From NCBI GenBank assembly GCA_030248225.1, contig JASANE010012103.1:35808-99807 (forward strand): DNA of 64,000 nt, written 5' to 3'. Position 1 is the stretch's first letter; every line of letters begins with the position of its first letter. Under the pieces are notes generated by a model. That model saw only the letters and a list, made by a program, of their open reading frames with translations. It ran no database searches and was not told the DNA's origin. Positions 1-12,254 of the stretch are shown here, in pieces. Both the position numbers and the translations under genes were made by a program. The stretch comes from Trileptium ribeirensis. Lineage: Eukaryota > Nematoda > Enoplea > Enoplida > Thoracostomopsidae.

Positions 1-1240
1 GAAAGGTTGAAATGTTGATAATTTCAGTTGATGATAAGCACAACCCCGGCCTGTCAAAATATTTAGTGTTATTAGGTCATAGTTGTTGCATTTCAAACCT
101 GCGTCCTCCCACGCCTGTTGGCCAAGTTTTCCGAGAAAATCACGAATGTTAGTCGAAGAATTCGGGCGGTCCAGTAGATTCCACTTTGTTAAACTTTCTA
201 ACGACTGTGAGTGAATGAATAGTTTTGATAAGCGGCTGGTTATAAGTTGAATTGACAGAACGATAGTGACAGAAGCTATGTTCCCTCATCCTCAACCGCT
301 AAATGCTACTGTGCAACACCATACTGCTTGTACATTTGTTATCAGTTATTTCTTGTCTTTAACCATATAGAGTTCGTTGGGGACTGTTGGGTGATCGCAT
401 TTGATATGTATTGATAGTGGCTTTCTTGTACAAGATGATATGTTCGCCAATCATTGAGTATTAATGCGTATTGCAACATTCGCCACATAATTCTGTAATA
501 TGGTCAGACAAATCGGCGCGGACATTGGCCATCATTTACACAACTAGACCACATTAAACATTAGACAGTCGTAATCGATTTTGAGTCTGGGGCAAGCTAT
601 GAGCTATGACAAAGTACATTTGGCAATGACTTCCGTGATATAGTATCGCAATATTGGTGTTGCTAGTGGTACTTTTGCAGCCATGGTGTGAGCCAATGTG
701 TCTGTGGCAAGGAGATTTCACAGTCCCATTTGCCTCATTATATATTGGGTGCATTTCCTCCCACTGTCCGAGCAACACGGCATACCAGTACGATACCTGA
801 ATATCCACCTTCTCAATACCGAATGCAGTATCGTCCTTCACTCTGTCTACAAATTGCCGAACTTTGGCCTTTGTGTCTCGTTCGAAGCCCGCATGACCGC
901 AAAGGTTTTCCCACGTCATCCGCTCGGGGTTTTTGCCTGTTTTTTTCCTACAATCATCGAACAAGCGCTCTCTTTATTATGTTTGTGGAATCTCACCGTC
1001 GCATCCCAACGTTCGAAGGAAATCATCATTGCTTTGAGTTTTCGCCTGCCGTTGTAATTGCCATTGTAGTTAAATTAACGATCGCAATCATTACAACGCA
1101 ATGATTGACAATGCTGTTCAATGTCTGCGATATACGAAAAATTGTCTAATGCAACAGCCCGAGTTTTTATGAAATTTTAACAACTTGCTAGATATTAAGA
1201 AAAGGGGAGAACAATTCTAACCTAACGGGCGACCGGATAC
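1..1240. other. No recognisable gene; one weak open frame
   Basis: This AT-rich stretch shows no recognised domain, repeat or RNA gene. The only frame of note is on the minus strand at 554-964 (136 codons). It is hydrophilic and protein-like in its first 80 residues but matches no family I know. It could be a worn retroelement or exon fragment, or chance. I do not call it a gene. Confidence 0.4.
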
Positions 1241-1299
1241 CGGTGGAGCGTGATCGTGACATTAATTGGTGCATAACCCAAGGGCGTCGCCAAAGGGAG

Positions 1300-1465
1300 G
1301 GAGGGCACGGAGGGCCGCGCCCCCCAGTTTGGCTCGGTGCACCCAAGTTCGAAATTACAGTGCCCCTCCAGAAAGCCATGGTGCCCCCAGTTCTGATTTT
1401 GTGCGCCTCCAGAAAGCTTTGGTGCCCCACCAGTTCGGATTTTCTGGGTACGCCCCTGGCATAAC
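1300..1465. repeat. GC-rich degenerate tandem repeat
   Basis: A block richer in G and C than its surroundings repeats a unit of roughly 35-45 bp built from GGTGC(C)CCC, CAGTTCnGATTTT and CTCCAGAAAGC, in three or so imperfect copies. It lies in a GGGAGGGAGGGCACGG-type context. Similar GGTGCnCC/CAGTTTGATATT units recur at 6352-6520, so the two patches may belong to one repeat family. No coding function is proposed for the frames that cross it. Confidence 0.5.
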
Positions 1466-1651
1466 CCATTGTTGTTGTAAAATTAAACTATGTCATCATT
1501 GTATTGTATTGGTAAAATCATGCTCCACTAGGCCGAGGTGCGCGGGGTGATTTTCTCACCAAAATCGAATTATTCTGACCGCGATTTGTCGGTATCCGAT
1601 CGATCCCAAAATAACCAAGCGAGTCCAAATCATTAATTGCGTTAATAATAA

Positions 1652-2203
1652 CAAGAGTGCATTAGGGAAGAGTATGACACTTACCTGCACTCACATGTTA
1701 GCCCGTCTTTGATGACGCGAGCGTTTTCGGCCTGACCCCCAGTTTCTGGGGGTCGAGATGCCCCGACCCCCAGTTTCTGGGGTGTAGCTCGGACCCCCCC
1801 CCCCCCAGTTTTGGGGCGGTCGGTCGGACCCCCCAATTTCTGGGGGAGGTGGTCGGTTTATCAGCAGCTGCTTATCAACCGACCCCCCACCCCAGAAATT
1901 GGGGGGGCCGACCGACCCCTCCAAAACTGGGGGGTCTGGTGAAAAACGCCCGTGTTTTTTTTGGGGGGGTCACGTTTTTAGCTCGGACACCCCAGTTTTG
2001 GAGGGAAAGTCGGTCGAACCCGCAATTTCTGCGGGGGTTCGGTTTAGCAGCAGCTGCTTATGAACCGACCTCACAAAAATTGGGGGTCCGACTGACCCCC
2101 CCAAAAACGGGGTGAGAGGTCAGGCCGAAAACGCCCGTGTCATCAAACACGGGTTAATATATGAGTGCAGGGAAGTGTCATATTCTTTTCTAATGCACTC
2201 TTG
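1652..2203. mobile_element. Foldback element: two hairpins inside one inverted-repeat pair
   Basis: The outer ends are inverted repeats of about 88 bp beginning CAAGAGTGCATTAG, nearly 90 percent alike by eye (left from 1652, right ending at 2203). Between them lie two successive palindromes centred on GCAGCTGC at about 1867 and 2053. Each has arms of about 80-90 bp containing C-rich and G-rich boxes (CCCCCAGTTTCTGGGG type). The whole could fold as two stem-loops within a larger stem. No transposase frame is present, so it is non-autonomous if mobile. The flanks (TTAATAATAA left, ATACGTGATT right) do not give a convincing target duplication, so the superfamily is undetermined. Confidence 0.75.
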
Positions 2204-3500
2204 ATACGTGATTCAATACTGATGATCATATTGATAATTGTGTGGTGTAAGGCGCACTCGGATGGGGCGGGGAAGATTGCTTGACGTTTTCACACTCGCT
2301 GGGTTAATTCTGCGATTTCGGTCCCCCAAGGCTGATCCCGGTGCATATGCCGAGCATTAATAAAATTTTAAACGTGTTGTATAAAGCGTGATGTATGCTG
2401 CATGTCAGGATGGGCAGGGGTGTTGCACGGATCTTTCTTCATCCAATGTCTTTGCACAGTTAAAAGGGGCTAAAAGTTAAAGCGACGTGGCTTTGGGATG
2501 GACCTGTCCTGACGCGCAGGAGTGAAAATAATTCGTCATGTTTCTGATGGTATGGCTGTCCACGGAAGTAGAACTATTAGTTTATGCCAAAACCATTAGT
2601 GTAGGCCTTTAAAAGGAGTGAGAAGGAAATCGAGGACAACCAAACGGGAACATCTTTTTAAGGGTCAATATAAAATTCGCAAATTTGAGATTTTTATTAC
2701 ACTTAGCGTCAACTGGGGTTAGTGAAATTTCTCCTCTAAGGTTCCAAAACCACTCGTCCGGGTCAGCCTATTATTCACCCGTAAGTACTTAGGGATCCCT
2801 AATTAAGCGTTTCAATATCCAAATTTTACAGCCTCGGATTACAACCAACATAACCAAAACTTCCCAATTTTTGAACTCCACTCCTCCGCGGGAACCTATA
2901 CTAACTATTGCACCCTAAACTGGGGCACCCAACCTCTACCGGCTCAATTTGGACCCCAATAACACCCGCGGGACACCAAAATTTTCTGTCTTTTCCTCCT
3001 AAAGCAGCCTCTAACAGGCCACCTATAAGAGATACACTAAATATCAGATTTTTATCAGTAGGTGACCAGCCAGCGCAAGGCATGATGCCGCCCCCGGCCG
3101 CCTACTCCTATTTTAAATATAAAAAGAGAACTAATAAAACCCTGAAACGCTGGTGTATTTTATCATGTCAAAAACCCCGCGCCAACCAGCGCGAGGTTTA
3201 GGTTGTTGTTGCTTTTCTGTTATAAGCCCACGGCTCGCCTCGTCAAAATGGGCATTTATCTTTACTGATATTGTCGACAACAAATAGCCAGTGTAATATT
3301 TTATTCAGTTTGTGATCAGTGCCGACCAAGGGCCTCTGCGTTGTTTTTCTTGCCGACCGATGGCGACTGTACTACAGGCTCGTGTATTGTTTTGTTTGAT
3401 AGTGTTATATTGGCGATTTTGTGTGGGCAGTAGATTTTGTGTGGGCAGTAGATGGTTTGTGTATATATGTACGTGTAGTTGTAGGCGCCACGATATGACT
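2204..3500. other. Intergenic, nothing recognised
   Basis: No domain, tandem array or RNA gene was seen. Short frames at 2901-3201 on both strands are mutual shadows without family features. The part 3410-3455 contains a 19-bp direct duplication (TTTGTGTGGGCAGTAGAT). Confidence 0.4.
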
Positions 3501-3504
3501 ATTT

Positions 3505-3864
3505 TCAATTTAAAACTTTGAATTTCTTCGGCACTTTTGTGGCATCGGGGTAAAACCAAAGAAGGGGGTAAAACAGGTGTATAAAACTAGACTGTCCGAT
3601 AAAGCGTCGAAGCCAGTCGAAGCTAGTTTTGTCAGAGTTAGGTTTTTGGCGGTTGTCGCCATCAAAATTGTTCTCTGTTTTTGCACCCGTTTTCGGTTTC
3701 GCTTCGGTTTTCGATTTCTCCAGGGCGGCTTCTCGCCGTGCAGCAACAGTGGAGAGCCTCGCCTTGTATTTTTTGATTTCGGGACTTTCGATGCGCGCAT
3801 GGGCCGCCTTTGCGGGCGTTGGTGCGTCTGAAGGATGTTCTGCACGCCCGTAAATGCGAGCCAC
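3505..3864 (-). CDS. Hypothetical basic protein or exon fragment
   Basis: A 119-codon frame starts with ATG at 3864. Its first 75 residues are rich in Lys, Glu, Ala and Arg (for example PEIKKYKARLSTVAARREAA) and look like a charged helix. The last 40 residues are hydrophobic and less protein-like, so if this is a real exon it may end earlier at a splice site. No family was recognised, there are no supporting neighbours, and two overlapping frames of similar length occur on the same DNA. It could equally be chance or a retroelement relic. Confidence 0.2.
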   Translation of the reverse strand: MARIYGRAEHPSDAPTPAKAAHARIESPEIKKYKARLSTVAARREAALEKSKTEAKPKTGAKTENNFDGDNRQKPNSDKTSFDWLRRFIGQSSFIHLFYPLLWFYPDATKVPKKFKVLN

Positions 3865-3949
3865 GCCGAAATTTCAAAAAGTCGACAAAATTGTTCACAA
3901 AATTTGACCCGCCTGCGTACTCGACTGGTTCCCCGCTCATCGGACGGTG

Positions 3950-6180
3950 TCTTTAGTATTTTTCGTAGGTCCGATGGGTGCTACCACAGTCTCTTACAAA
4001 ATGTAAAATAGTGTGTTTCACTGGAAAATTTAAAAGGGGGGGGGGGAAATTTACGTATATTTAACTTAAGAGTAAAAAGGGGGAAATTTTACATGCGTGC
4101 TAGAGAGAAAGGGAATACTAGGAAAATCAGGAACCTGGAGGCAGTCGCAATCGCCGTCGAGGTTTTACACCACCAAAGGTCTCCCAATAAATGAATCTGG
4201 CGAATATACGAATTTTCAACATCGGTCCGGTCCATGAAAGTTTTAAACTCCTCCTAAGTGACGGTGATGCGCGACTGGCTTCAGTGGTGGTTAAAATTTA
4301 GGCTGTGCCGGAACAAAATTTTTGATGAATAAAGTTTGGGCCAAATAGTGAAGACAGGCAGTAGTCATCTACGCGAGAATTTGTGTTTCTTACTCCTGGA
4401 AACGCTCAGTGATCGCAGAGGCGGGTTTCTTCTCAGTAAAACGCCTCAAAATAAAATATAATGACCGAGCGATGCACATGACTGCGGGCCTGGCAAAAAG
4501 ACAGAGCTGTTTCGAAGTGCTAGAAAGTGGGCAAATTGGGAAAGAAGTGTAGTCGGCCGGGAATATCAAGAGCGGAAGTCACCCAAAATTTAGTTTGGAT
4601 TTGCACCCTTGCAATCGGGCCATCGCCCACGCATCGCTCCGTGGTAATTAACTCACTATTTGCGTGCAATTTTTAATAGAAGCTCGCCGTTTCCCAAACG
4701 CAAATACAACTAAAAATAATTAAAGGATGTAAGTTCTCCAGTCGTGCGTCCACGGCAGAGGACTTCGTCGGAATTACACTTTAATGTCGGATAGTGTGGA
4801 AGGCAGGTAACTTCGCCCTGTTTTTAGGAGAGGCGGCCATGGCTTCCTGCCCCCTTTATCATTCATAGTTACTTTTTGCCCCTCCTTTTTATCGTAGCGC
4901 AATTCGGCTTGGGACATGAATTAGACCATCAGTACGTGAGTGTGGTGAAATGCTCGCGGGCGGCGTCAGTCTCAAGAAGAGTATGCAGTTAAACGCAGAG
5001 CGTTCGTAAGGCCAACTGCTCACGAGCAGATCGATAACTGTAAACGCGACAAGTAATAGAGGAAAACAAATTTACAGGTTCCTGGATCTCGATCCCGTCA
5101 ATTAAATTCGGGCGAGAAATAGCACGGTTTCGTAAATAAAAATTGGAAAAATTAATGTGCTTTCGTCGATCAAAATTTCAAAAAATTTCTACGTTGATGC
5201 AGCAAAGCCTCAGGAAAATACAAAAATTTCCATTGTCATAGGAATATCGTCGTGGCACCCTGTGCGGTGCCTTGTATTAGTGCGATGCGTGAGCTCAAAC
5301 TGCATCAATATCATGTATTTTTCCAAGTACATTTTCAAATATTAAACTATACTCGCATTTAATTGATGTCTAAGCGATACATAATTCTTGATTGAAATTT
5401 GATAAGGAGTTTAAGTCGTGTGCGCCAGGACAAAATGTTGGCACGACGCTTGTCCTAAATTAGGTGCTAATGTAGGAGTAGCCTGTGTGCGAAATATTTA
5501 CTTTGATAAAGCAAGTACCGGCAAACATTAACGTCGTAGGGTATCACTAGGTCTTGTTCGTGGAGTAGGTGTAATTCCATTCAACACTCAGAAAAAAGGG
5601 AACCTGGGGGCAGCTCCCCAGTGTCCCACTGCCATTTTACTCTCACGCGAAAATCCGAAATAGGTCCCTGAGGGAAATGTTTATCTAAGGGTTCATACTT
5701 GAGATAATAGGACATGAACAAACAGGGGGCCAAATGATCTTAGGCTAATGACGGAAAGGCGGGTCAGCCTTATTATCTGTGAGCAGGCTTAGGGGTTGAC
5801 CCTCCCTCAGGGGACCTCTTTATCACTAGATAGGTGGGCCAGAATAGGGCCAGGCCGAACACCCTGGTAAACCTGCCGGCAGCCTGCTAAGCTAAGCTAT
5901 TTCCTTAGGTCATATAGTGGTTCGCCATGGAGTCATGGAAGCCGGGGTTTTCAGGGCACCACACAGAGAATATTGTTGGTGCAGCTGGGATCCCTTAAAG
6001 CCAGAACTGGTCCTAGAACATAATATGGTGACGTTAAGGGTGTGGTCGTATAAGCCACAGGGTTTATGAAATAGCACTGTTCGACGCAACCGATGCAATC
6101 TTCGTTTTCGCGCCGTTGTTATCGCTATTGTTAATATTATTGCTGATTCACAGACTAATGTGCCCATCTACTAGAAAATT
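3950..6180. other. Intergenic, nothing recognised
   Basis: This is AT-rich DNA with no domain-bearing frame, tandem array or RNA gene. A G10 run sits at 4037-4046. Short open frames (for example 5157-5345 plus and 5910-6167 minus) have no recognisable content. Confidence 0.4.
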
Positions 6181-6186
6181 TTGTTA

Positions 6187-6320
6187 CACACGACATGTCG
6201 TCCGTAGCTGTGGTACATACGACATGTTGTATGTAACCTGTGTTGCACACGACATGTCGTATGTAACCAATGTTACATACGACATGTCGTACGTAACCAG
6301 TGTTTACATGTCGTATGTAA
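6187..6320. repeat. Tandem array of palindromes (ACATACGACATGTCGTATGT)
   Basis: About five units spaced roughly 30 bp apart each contain a near-perfect palindrome with core CGACATGTCG, extended to ACATACGACATGTCGTATGT in the best copies. They are separated by AACCnnTGTT spacers. The plus-strand frame through it (6116-6361) simply translates the repeat and is not considered a gene. Confidence 0.8.
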
Positions 6321-6351
6321 CACTGGTACATAGAGCTCCACCAAACTGTAC

Positions 6352-6520
6352 CCCAGTTTGATATTGGTGCAACCGCCCAGTTTGATGATGGTGCCTTTTC
6401 CAGTTTGATATTGGTGCACCGCTCTATTTTAATATCGGTGCCCCTACAGTTTCATATTAATGCGCCCCTCGATATTGATACTGGTGCCTCCTCCAGTTTG
6501 ACATTGGTACTCCTCCAGGT
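6352..6520. repeat. Tandem repeat, CAGTTTGATATTGGTGC unit
   Basis: Five to six imperfect copies of a unit near 28-30 bp, consensus CAGTTTGATATTGGTGCMCC, lie directly beside the palindrome array. The unit resembles the GGTGCCCC/CAGTT repeats at 1300-1465. Confidence 0.7.
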
Positions 6521-6529
6521 GTCCGCGTG

Positions 6530-7380
6530 GAATTACCCTCGCAAAAGGTCGAACCCACTCTCAAGCTATATTTACCCCTTGCCTCTCTCAAGATTCCGCC
6601 CCCTGCGTGGAATATGGTAATAAATATTAGGTTAAAATTGGCAAAATTGGGATAGAATTGACAAAAATTTCAGTGACAGACGACCTTCGATACCGACGGA
6701 AAGGGGCAAGGCTTTCGGAGCGTCGCCAGCGGGTAGTCTCAAGAAGGGTAGATGCAGTCGCGTATGCGGAAAGTAGTCAGGGGGTAGAGACCCTCGCGGA
6801 AAGTTCGGCTTTGGGGTATATGCTCTCGGGGGAGGAAGATAAGGGGTTCACAACTTTTTGTCACCAACTTGCCCCGTGACAACCTCCTCCTCTTTTAGAG
6901 GACCTATACTCCACTGATTCGACTTGCAGTTGCCCTTACAAATGCAAACCTGTAGAAACTTTTGATTTCGCGTGAAAACAGAAATTTCGAATTTAAAAAT
7001 GTTCCATACCGTCAAAGTGGTGGTAAACGCGCGTAAAACACACCCACAGATCTAGACAACAAAAGTAAAAATCCAAGGAAATTAATATTGGAAATTGAAC
7101 ATAATACGTGTTTCTGAAATTTTATATCTTGGTATATGAACTCTAAGTTGGAAGCACCGTAAGCCGCATATTATTAAAGGTAAAGAGATTTCACAAATAC
7201 ATGAAAATCAAATTTGATATCGCTCTAATACAGTTGCGTTTCTAAAGATATTATTTATATAGAAGTATTCTATTCATGAAAGGCTAATACTAAGACAGGA
7301 GTTGCTGCTTCTTTCAGCCGTTTATAACAGATTTACTGATAAAAGAAATTTTCACAATTTTGTTTTAATAAATATTTGTA
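6530..7380. other. Intergenic, nothing recognised
   Basis: There is no recognised gene. The plus-strand frame 6658-6879 has no family features. The second half is strongly AT-rich. Confidence 0.4.
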
Positions 7381-7599
7381 TTCAGTCATAAACATTTGAT
7401 TAAGAAGCAATGGATCCGAATATTATGGAAGATTTCACATCTAGTGTATTGTAATCGATTTAGCGTTTCGCTGTTACTATTGGTTGTCTTGCGTCGCTCC
7501 TCGATTATGGTATAAAGTTGTGTGACCGGGCCTTCGCCAGAGCGTAAACGGAATTTAGGTGCGGGGTATACTAACAGCCAGCGCCTAGGTTTCCGGACA

Positions 7600-8100
7600 A
7601 GCGGCGTTGGTATCTCCATACAGCTTACAGTATTTCGAAATGTTTCACACTCATGAATCTGGATCTGGATTGTCCTACGTAGCTGAGGTCGTAAGCCCAT
7701 CTGAAAAAACCGTAGCATCGTGCCCCTCTGCTCAGCCTCCATATCAGGGAAGCCGCGATCACACAACTTCTGCAGTTCCAATCCGTACATAGCAACTATC
7801 TTAGTAAGCCCCTGCTGGTTGTGGTATAACCCTGACAACATTTTCTCTGGACGTCGAGAGGAGGAAAATATAAAGCACAAATTAACTATTAGCCCATTAA
7901 GTCTCTGACGCTTACTCGGTAGCAGGCCCTCGTGGGCTTCCCTAGCCGGACCACGTGAAACTGCTGGAATACATACTAGTTTTCGTTGTTCATCCTTACC
8001 GTTGGCATAAGCAAAGCGGTTATACATGGAAATCAAGTCCTCTAAGTCCTGCCCTACAGGTTTCCCATCACAAGTTGGCATACCCCGGAAGAGTATAATT
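7600..8100 (-). pseudogene. Retrotransposon gag fragment, decayed
   Basis: Within a 249-codon minus-strand frame (7386-8135), the middle resembles the capsid region of Ty3-type Gag. A segment reads YHNQQGLTKIVAMYGLELQK, then LCDRGFPDMEAEQRG, then a FxxGLRPQLRRTI-like block, in the usual order of a spaced aromatic, YGxEL, FPD and FxxGL(r)P motif. Upstream QDLEDLISMYNRF is also Gag-like. The part between residues about 60 and 95 looks out of register, and no zinc knuckle, protease or RT follows. It is best read as an isolated remnant of a retroelement different from the large one to the right. Confidence 0.5.
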
Positions 8101-8135
8101 GGGGCGGCAATACACTTGGTAACACAATAGTCCAA

Positions 8136-10765
8136 AGCACTTAAATGCTGTCCGTATTCGGGCCTGGTCGTTCGGTTATCACCCCGCGGTGCGGGCGGAA
8201 AACAGACGGCCGAGCAAGGGGCGTGAATGGTTGTTCATTAGTGCCTTGAGTGCCGTACCAGCACGCAACAGTTTCTAGTACAAGATATGCAAATCGATTA
8301 AATTTCGATTCTTCATAGCTGCTTTGGACGCAATATTAACCCAGGTTGGAACCACGCCGGAGACAAATAGGATGCTTAAACCTGGGTATTGTAAACTTAT
8401 ATTCTTCGCAACTCTCGTCGAAATTTTGACCCGGCGTGCGAATGCAGCTCGGCATTTCGGACGCGGCAGGCATGATACCTTATGGGTTGGGTCCCTGCGG
8501 CACTACCAGGCGATCTGTCAGGGGTAAACCGCACTTTGTCTGGCGCCTTAGAGCATATTCCCCCTCTACTATGAGATGGTGTGAAGCTTAGCGGACTAGT
8601 GGAAAAAGTCACCGTTTTTATTAAACCATCAAAAAAGAAGTATACCATATAACTCGAAACAGTATAGTCTGTAGTTGTTTTTCCACAGTTAGCAATGTGC
8701 GGCCGAAAGTTATGAATCATTACCTTAATAAGATGAATGCGGCAGGGCCGGATTTTGATACAGTCTGCCGCAGCACTAAAGCCATGCTTGGTTATCCGCG
8801 ATTAGTTAACGTGACATTTTTGGGCCGAGCCAGACACTACAAATATGTTAGCTAATAGTTAGGCGAGGCTGATAAATTGTCACAATGGCCGTAATCGGCC
8901 CTAAAGGCCAGAAAGATATGACGATATCGTAAAACATCCTTAAGATTTCAATAACATAGTTTTCATGTATGAAAGAGCGTGTTTTACATAGCTACTACAT
9001 TGGCTTGTAAAAGGCGCTTAAGCAAAAATTTTCAAAATAGCGATATTTACGTATTTCTTTTACTTATTTATGCCCTTTGCGTTAATTACTACTAACCTTG
9101 CCTTTTTTGGGACTAGAACTAAATATGTTCCCTGTAACACAATCCGCTAAACTGAATGTAATAATTTTTAGTAGTCCGTCCCGACTACCAAATTCTGAGA
9201 CACAGCCCCTCCTGGCTCGTACAAACATACTAACATAAGTTCGCTGTTTATTTAATTTATGAAGAGCCGGATGTGCCTGTGCCCTGGCTCTGTGACAGAA
9301 TCTGGCCTTATGTGCACATTTCTTAAGATAAATGATGCATTATGACGTCGAGCGACAGTTCAAACCAGTTTTATTTTCACACAGAAATCTTGTGGACAAC
9401 TATTGCATGGCTGTATAACTACATAGCTAGGTGCAAGTGTTCCTTATTTTTTAAGTTATTTAATTTCGACGGGACAAAATGATTGTTGTGATCCCCTAAG
9501 CTAGATAAAAGGGTATAAGTCCAAAACTATTTAAATTTATTTAATAAATTTCTTTTTCGTTTTGACGTATTTTTACATCATAGAAGAGTTAGCTAGGCTG
9601 TTTCGAGCAATAGAAGATTTGTAAGCTTTCAGAATGTTTTAAAATCTTGAGTCATCCATCAATCAATGTGATCGACGCGACTCAGTTGCTATTGGCCCTT
9701 TTCGTTTTATCTGACTTTAGTTTTTCTTTTCTTGATTAGTTGTGATTTGCGGTCGTCGTTTTCGGTGCGCTTTAATCATGCTTCTACACATTTCGTCATA
9801 GCTTTATTTTTGTTGTTTTTCGGGTTGCACACAAAAAATTGCGTGAGTAGAAAGATTAGAGCTTTTGTTAAGAAGATTCTGGTTTTAGCGAATGCTTTTG
9901 TGCTATAAAGAACGAGCTGCTGCGGTATAAAGTGAAAGGAGCTCTTACATGGAGTATGGTTTAAGATCACATAGCAACTAGGGAACTCTCACAGTAATTA
10001 GGTGTGTAAAAATATGGTGAAACACTAGTTAGCTTGTGTAAAATACTATCACTATTATTATTTTACATAAACTTAGGTGGCATAGGCTCAAAGAATTAAG
10101 CCGTAGGACAAAATCTAGTGGCATAAATAATTTGTAGCTGATAGATAGTATAAATATCGGCCGAGTTAGCCACCAAGTGAGAAAATCCTGGGCGAGCATA
10201 GTACAGGGGTTAACTTCGTTAATTTCAGGGGCAAGTGAGGTGGTGGCATTAGGACAACCGATCTTAAGCACTCCAACTCCTCAAAACAACCCGTTGGCAT
10301 TCAGTCTAGGTGCCGGCCGGGGGTTAGAGCAGAAAAAGTTCCAACTAGGGTGATTCTGTCACAACCTAGTTCCTAATACAACCCTCTCGCATTCCGTCCG
10401 ATTATGCGTTACATAACATAGAGATTACTAAACCTAAGGCTTTAGGCTCAGGTAATTAAATAGAATTACGGAGTGCTTTTGTCCAGGGTGCACTGTATTA
10501 GCCTCACTAGAGAACTAATAAAGCAATAAATAACCTAAATCTTAAGGGGAAATAGATCAAACAGAAACAAAGCCAGAAGAGCCGTGCTTTTAACAGATCA
10601 ATACAAAAATCTACTAAAATACCGGCGGGCGGCTGTAAGCTAATGCAATTCTAAAGAATTGCGCCTTGGAACTGTGTGCTAGATATTTATCCGTTTTATA
10701 CAAATAAATCTCTTTACCCTTGTTTTTAGTTCCGGAATTATTAACCCACGAGTTTTAGAAGTAGT
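8136..10765. other. Intergenic, nothing recognised
   Basis: This is AT-rich single-copy-looking DNA up to the edge of the LTR element. Short frames (8397-8720, 9776-9970 and 10029-10271, all minus) lack recognisable domains. The last five bases, GTAGT (10761-10765), are the probable left target-site copy of the LTR retrotransposon. Confidence 0.4.
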
Positions 10766-12254
10766 TGTCGGAGGTCGATTTCTTTTGTGGCTGTGTAGTT
10801 CTGTGCTTACGCGGCGCTCCGACCCCCGGCGCTTACTATAATACACGAAAGAGAAAAATGTAGGCCACCAATTACTACCACACTGACAGCTGGGGTGCGC
10901 GAATTCGTGGTCTGGGCGTACCAGGAAAGTGGTGATGAGCGGTGTTTCTTAGCGTTACCTCTTTCAGGCGACGGATCCTATCAGAGTAGCTGCTCTAATA
11001 ACAAGTATACTTTATTATGCTCGTCGGATTTGACACATACAACAGCCGAATGCTGATAAACGTTTATTAACCGACTTATCGAAGTGCCGACCTCTCAAGA
11101 TATCGAAACGATATGCGCGGCGACGCTTATACGCCAACACTCAACACTTTTAACGTGACGTATACCAGAAACTAATCGGTTGTGATTCTCTAAGAGAGTT
11201 TCACTCCGGCCTAGATTCTACGGCACTCCGTGAACGTATATTTACCATACGTCTCTAATCCACGAGTAATATACGTGAAGGCAGCAACAAATAATCAAAT
11301 TTAAAATAGTCCAAGTTTATTCGGGATGGATACTACAGTGCTAACGTAAATGCCCAATTCGCAATCCGCCAACGCTCTTTATTACTCGGCATATACACAG
11401 ACCCTCATGGTTCGTACTGAAGCATTGTAGACACGACGAAACGACCTACGCAGTGCAACTCAATTAGCGATAATAGCAACACGAACTGTTCCGAAAACTT
11501 AGGCGGTAATGTAGCTTTACCTACGCTAATATATCAGTGTCTCACGTCGTCGCACTTTGAATAATTCGGTTTAGACACCGCAAGCGACCAGCCAAGTTGT
11601 TCTTTTTAAAACGGCGTACACGAGACTATGCATCGAATTCGGTAATATTAATTTGAAATATATTACTCACATCGACCCTTCAGCTTAACCGAGAGGACTC
11701 GCAAAACCATAAAAACAGATAAACAGATCCGTAAATAACACATCGTTAACATAAACGCATTACACATCAGTAGATCTGAAGAAAATCGGGTGGTGACTTG
11801 ACCGGCACCTTATCAACACCGAAATTTTGAAACGCTACTCGCCATACGCTGTGAAACGTCATAAAGACTAATTAAAAGTATCTAACTAATTCATTCGAGA
11901 GAACAGAAAAACAATTTAACCAAGAACTCAACATAGCATCGCGCCTCCGCTCGCAAAAATAATCAACACCATCTCTGCAAAAACGACACGTAGCAATAAT
12001 CTTCGAGAACGTCCCCTAACTTAGCTAAGTAATTAATTAAACCCCGAAAACTAACAATAATCACACATCATAATAATACATATCGAAATCACCATTAACA
12101 CGAGTAATACGTTTATCAATACGAAATATGTCCGCCTGACGAAAACAAATGACACTCCATACCATATTAATATAACACGCGCTTGCCGCGAATATAATAA
12201 TATATATTATATATTTATTATATAATTTAGGAGAAATTTGAATGGGGAATTTAA

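Noticed and set aside
1642..2212. Target-site duplication for the double-hairpin element
   Set aside because: Flanking bases do not match beyond two or three positions, so no superfamily was assigned.
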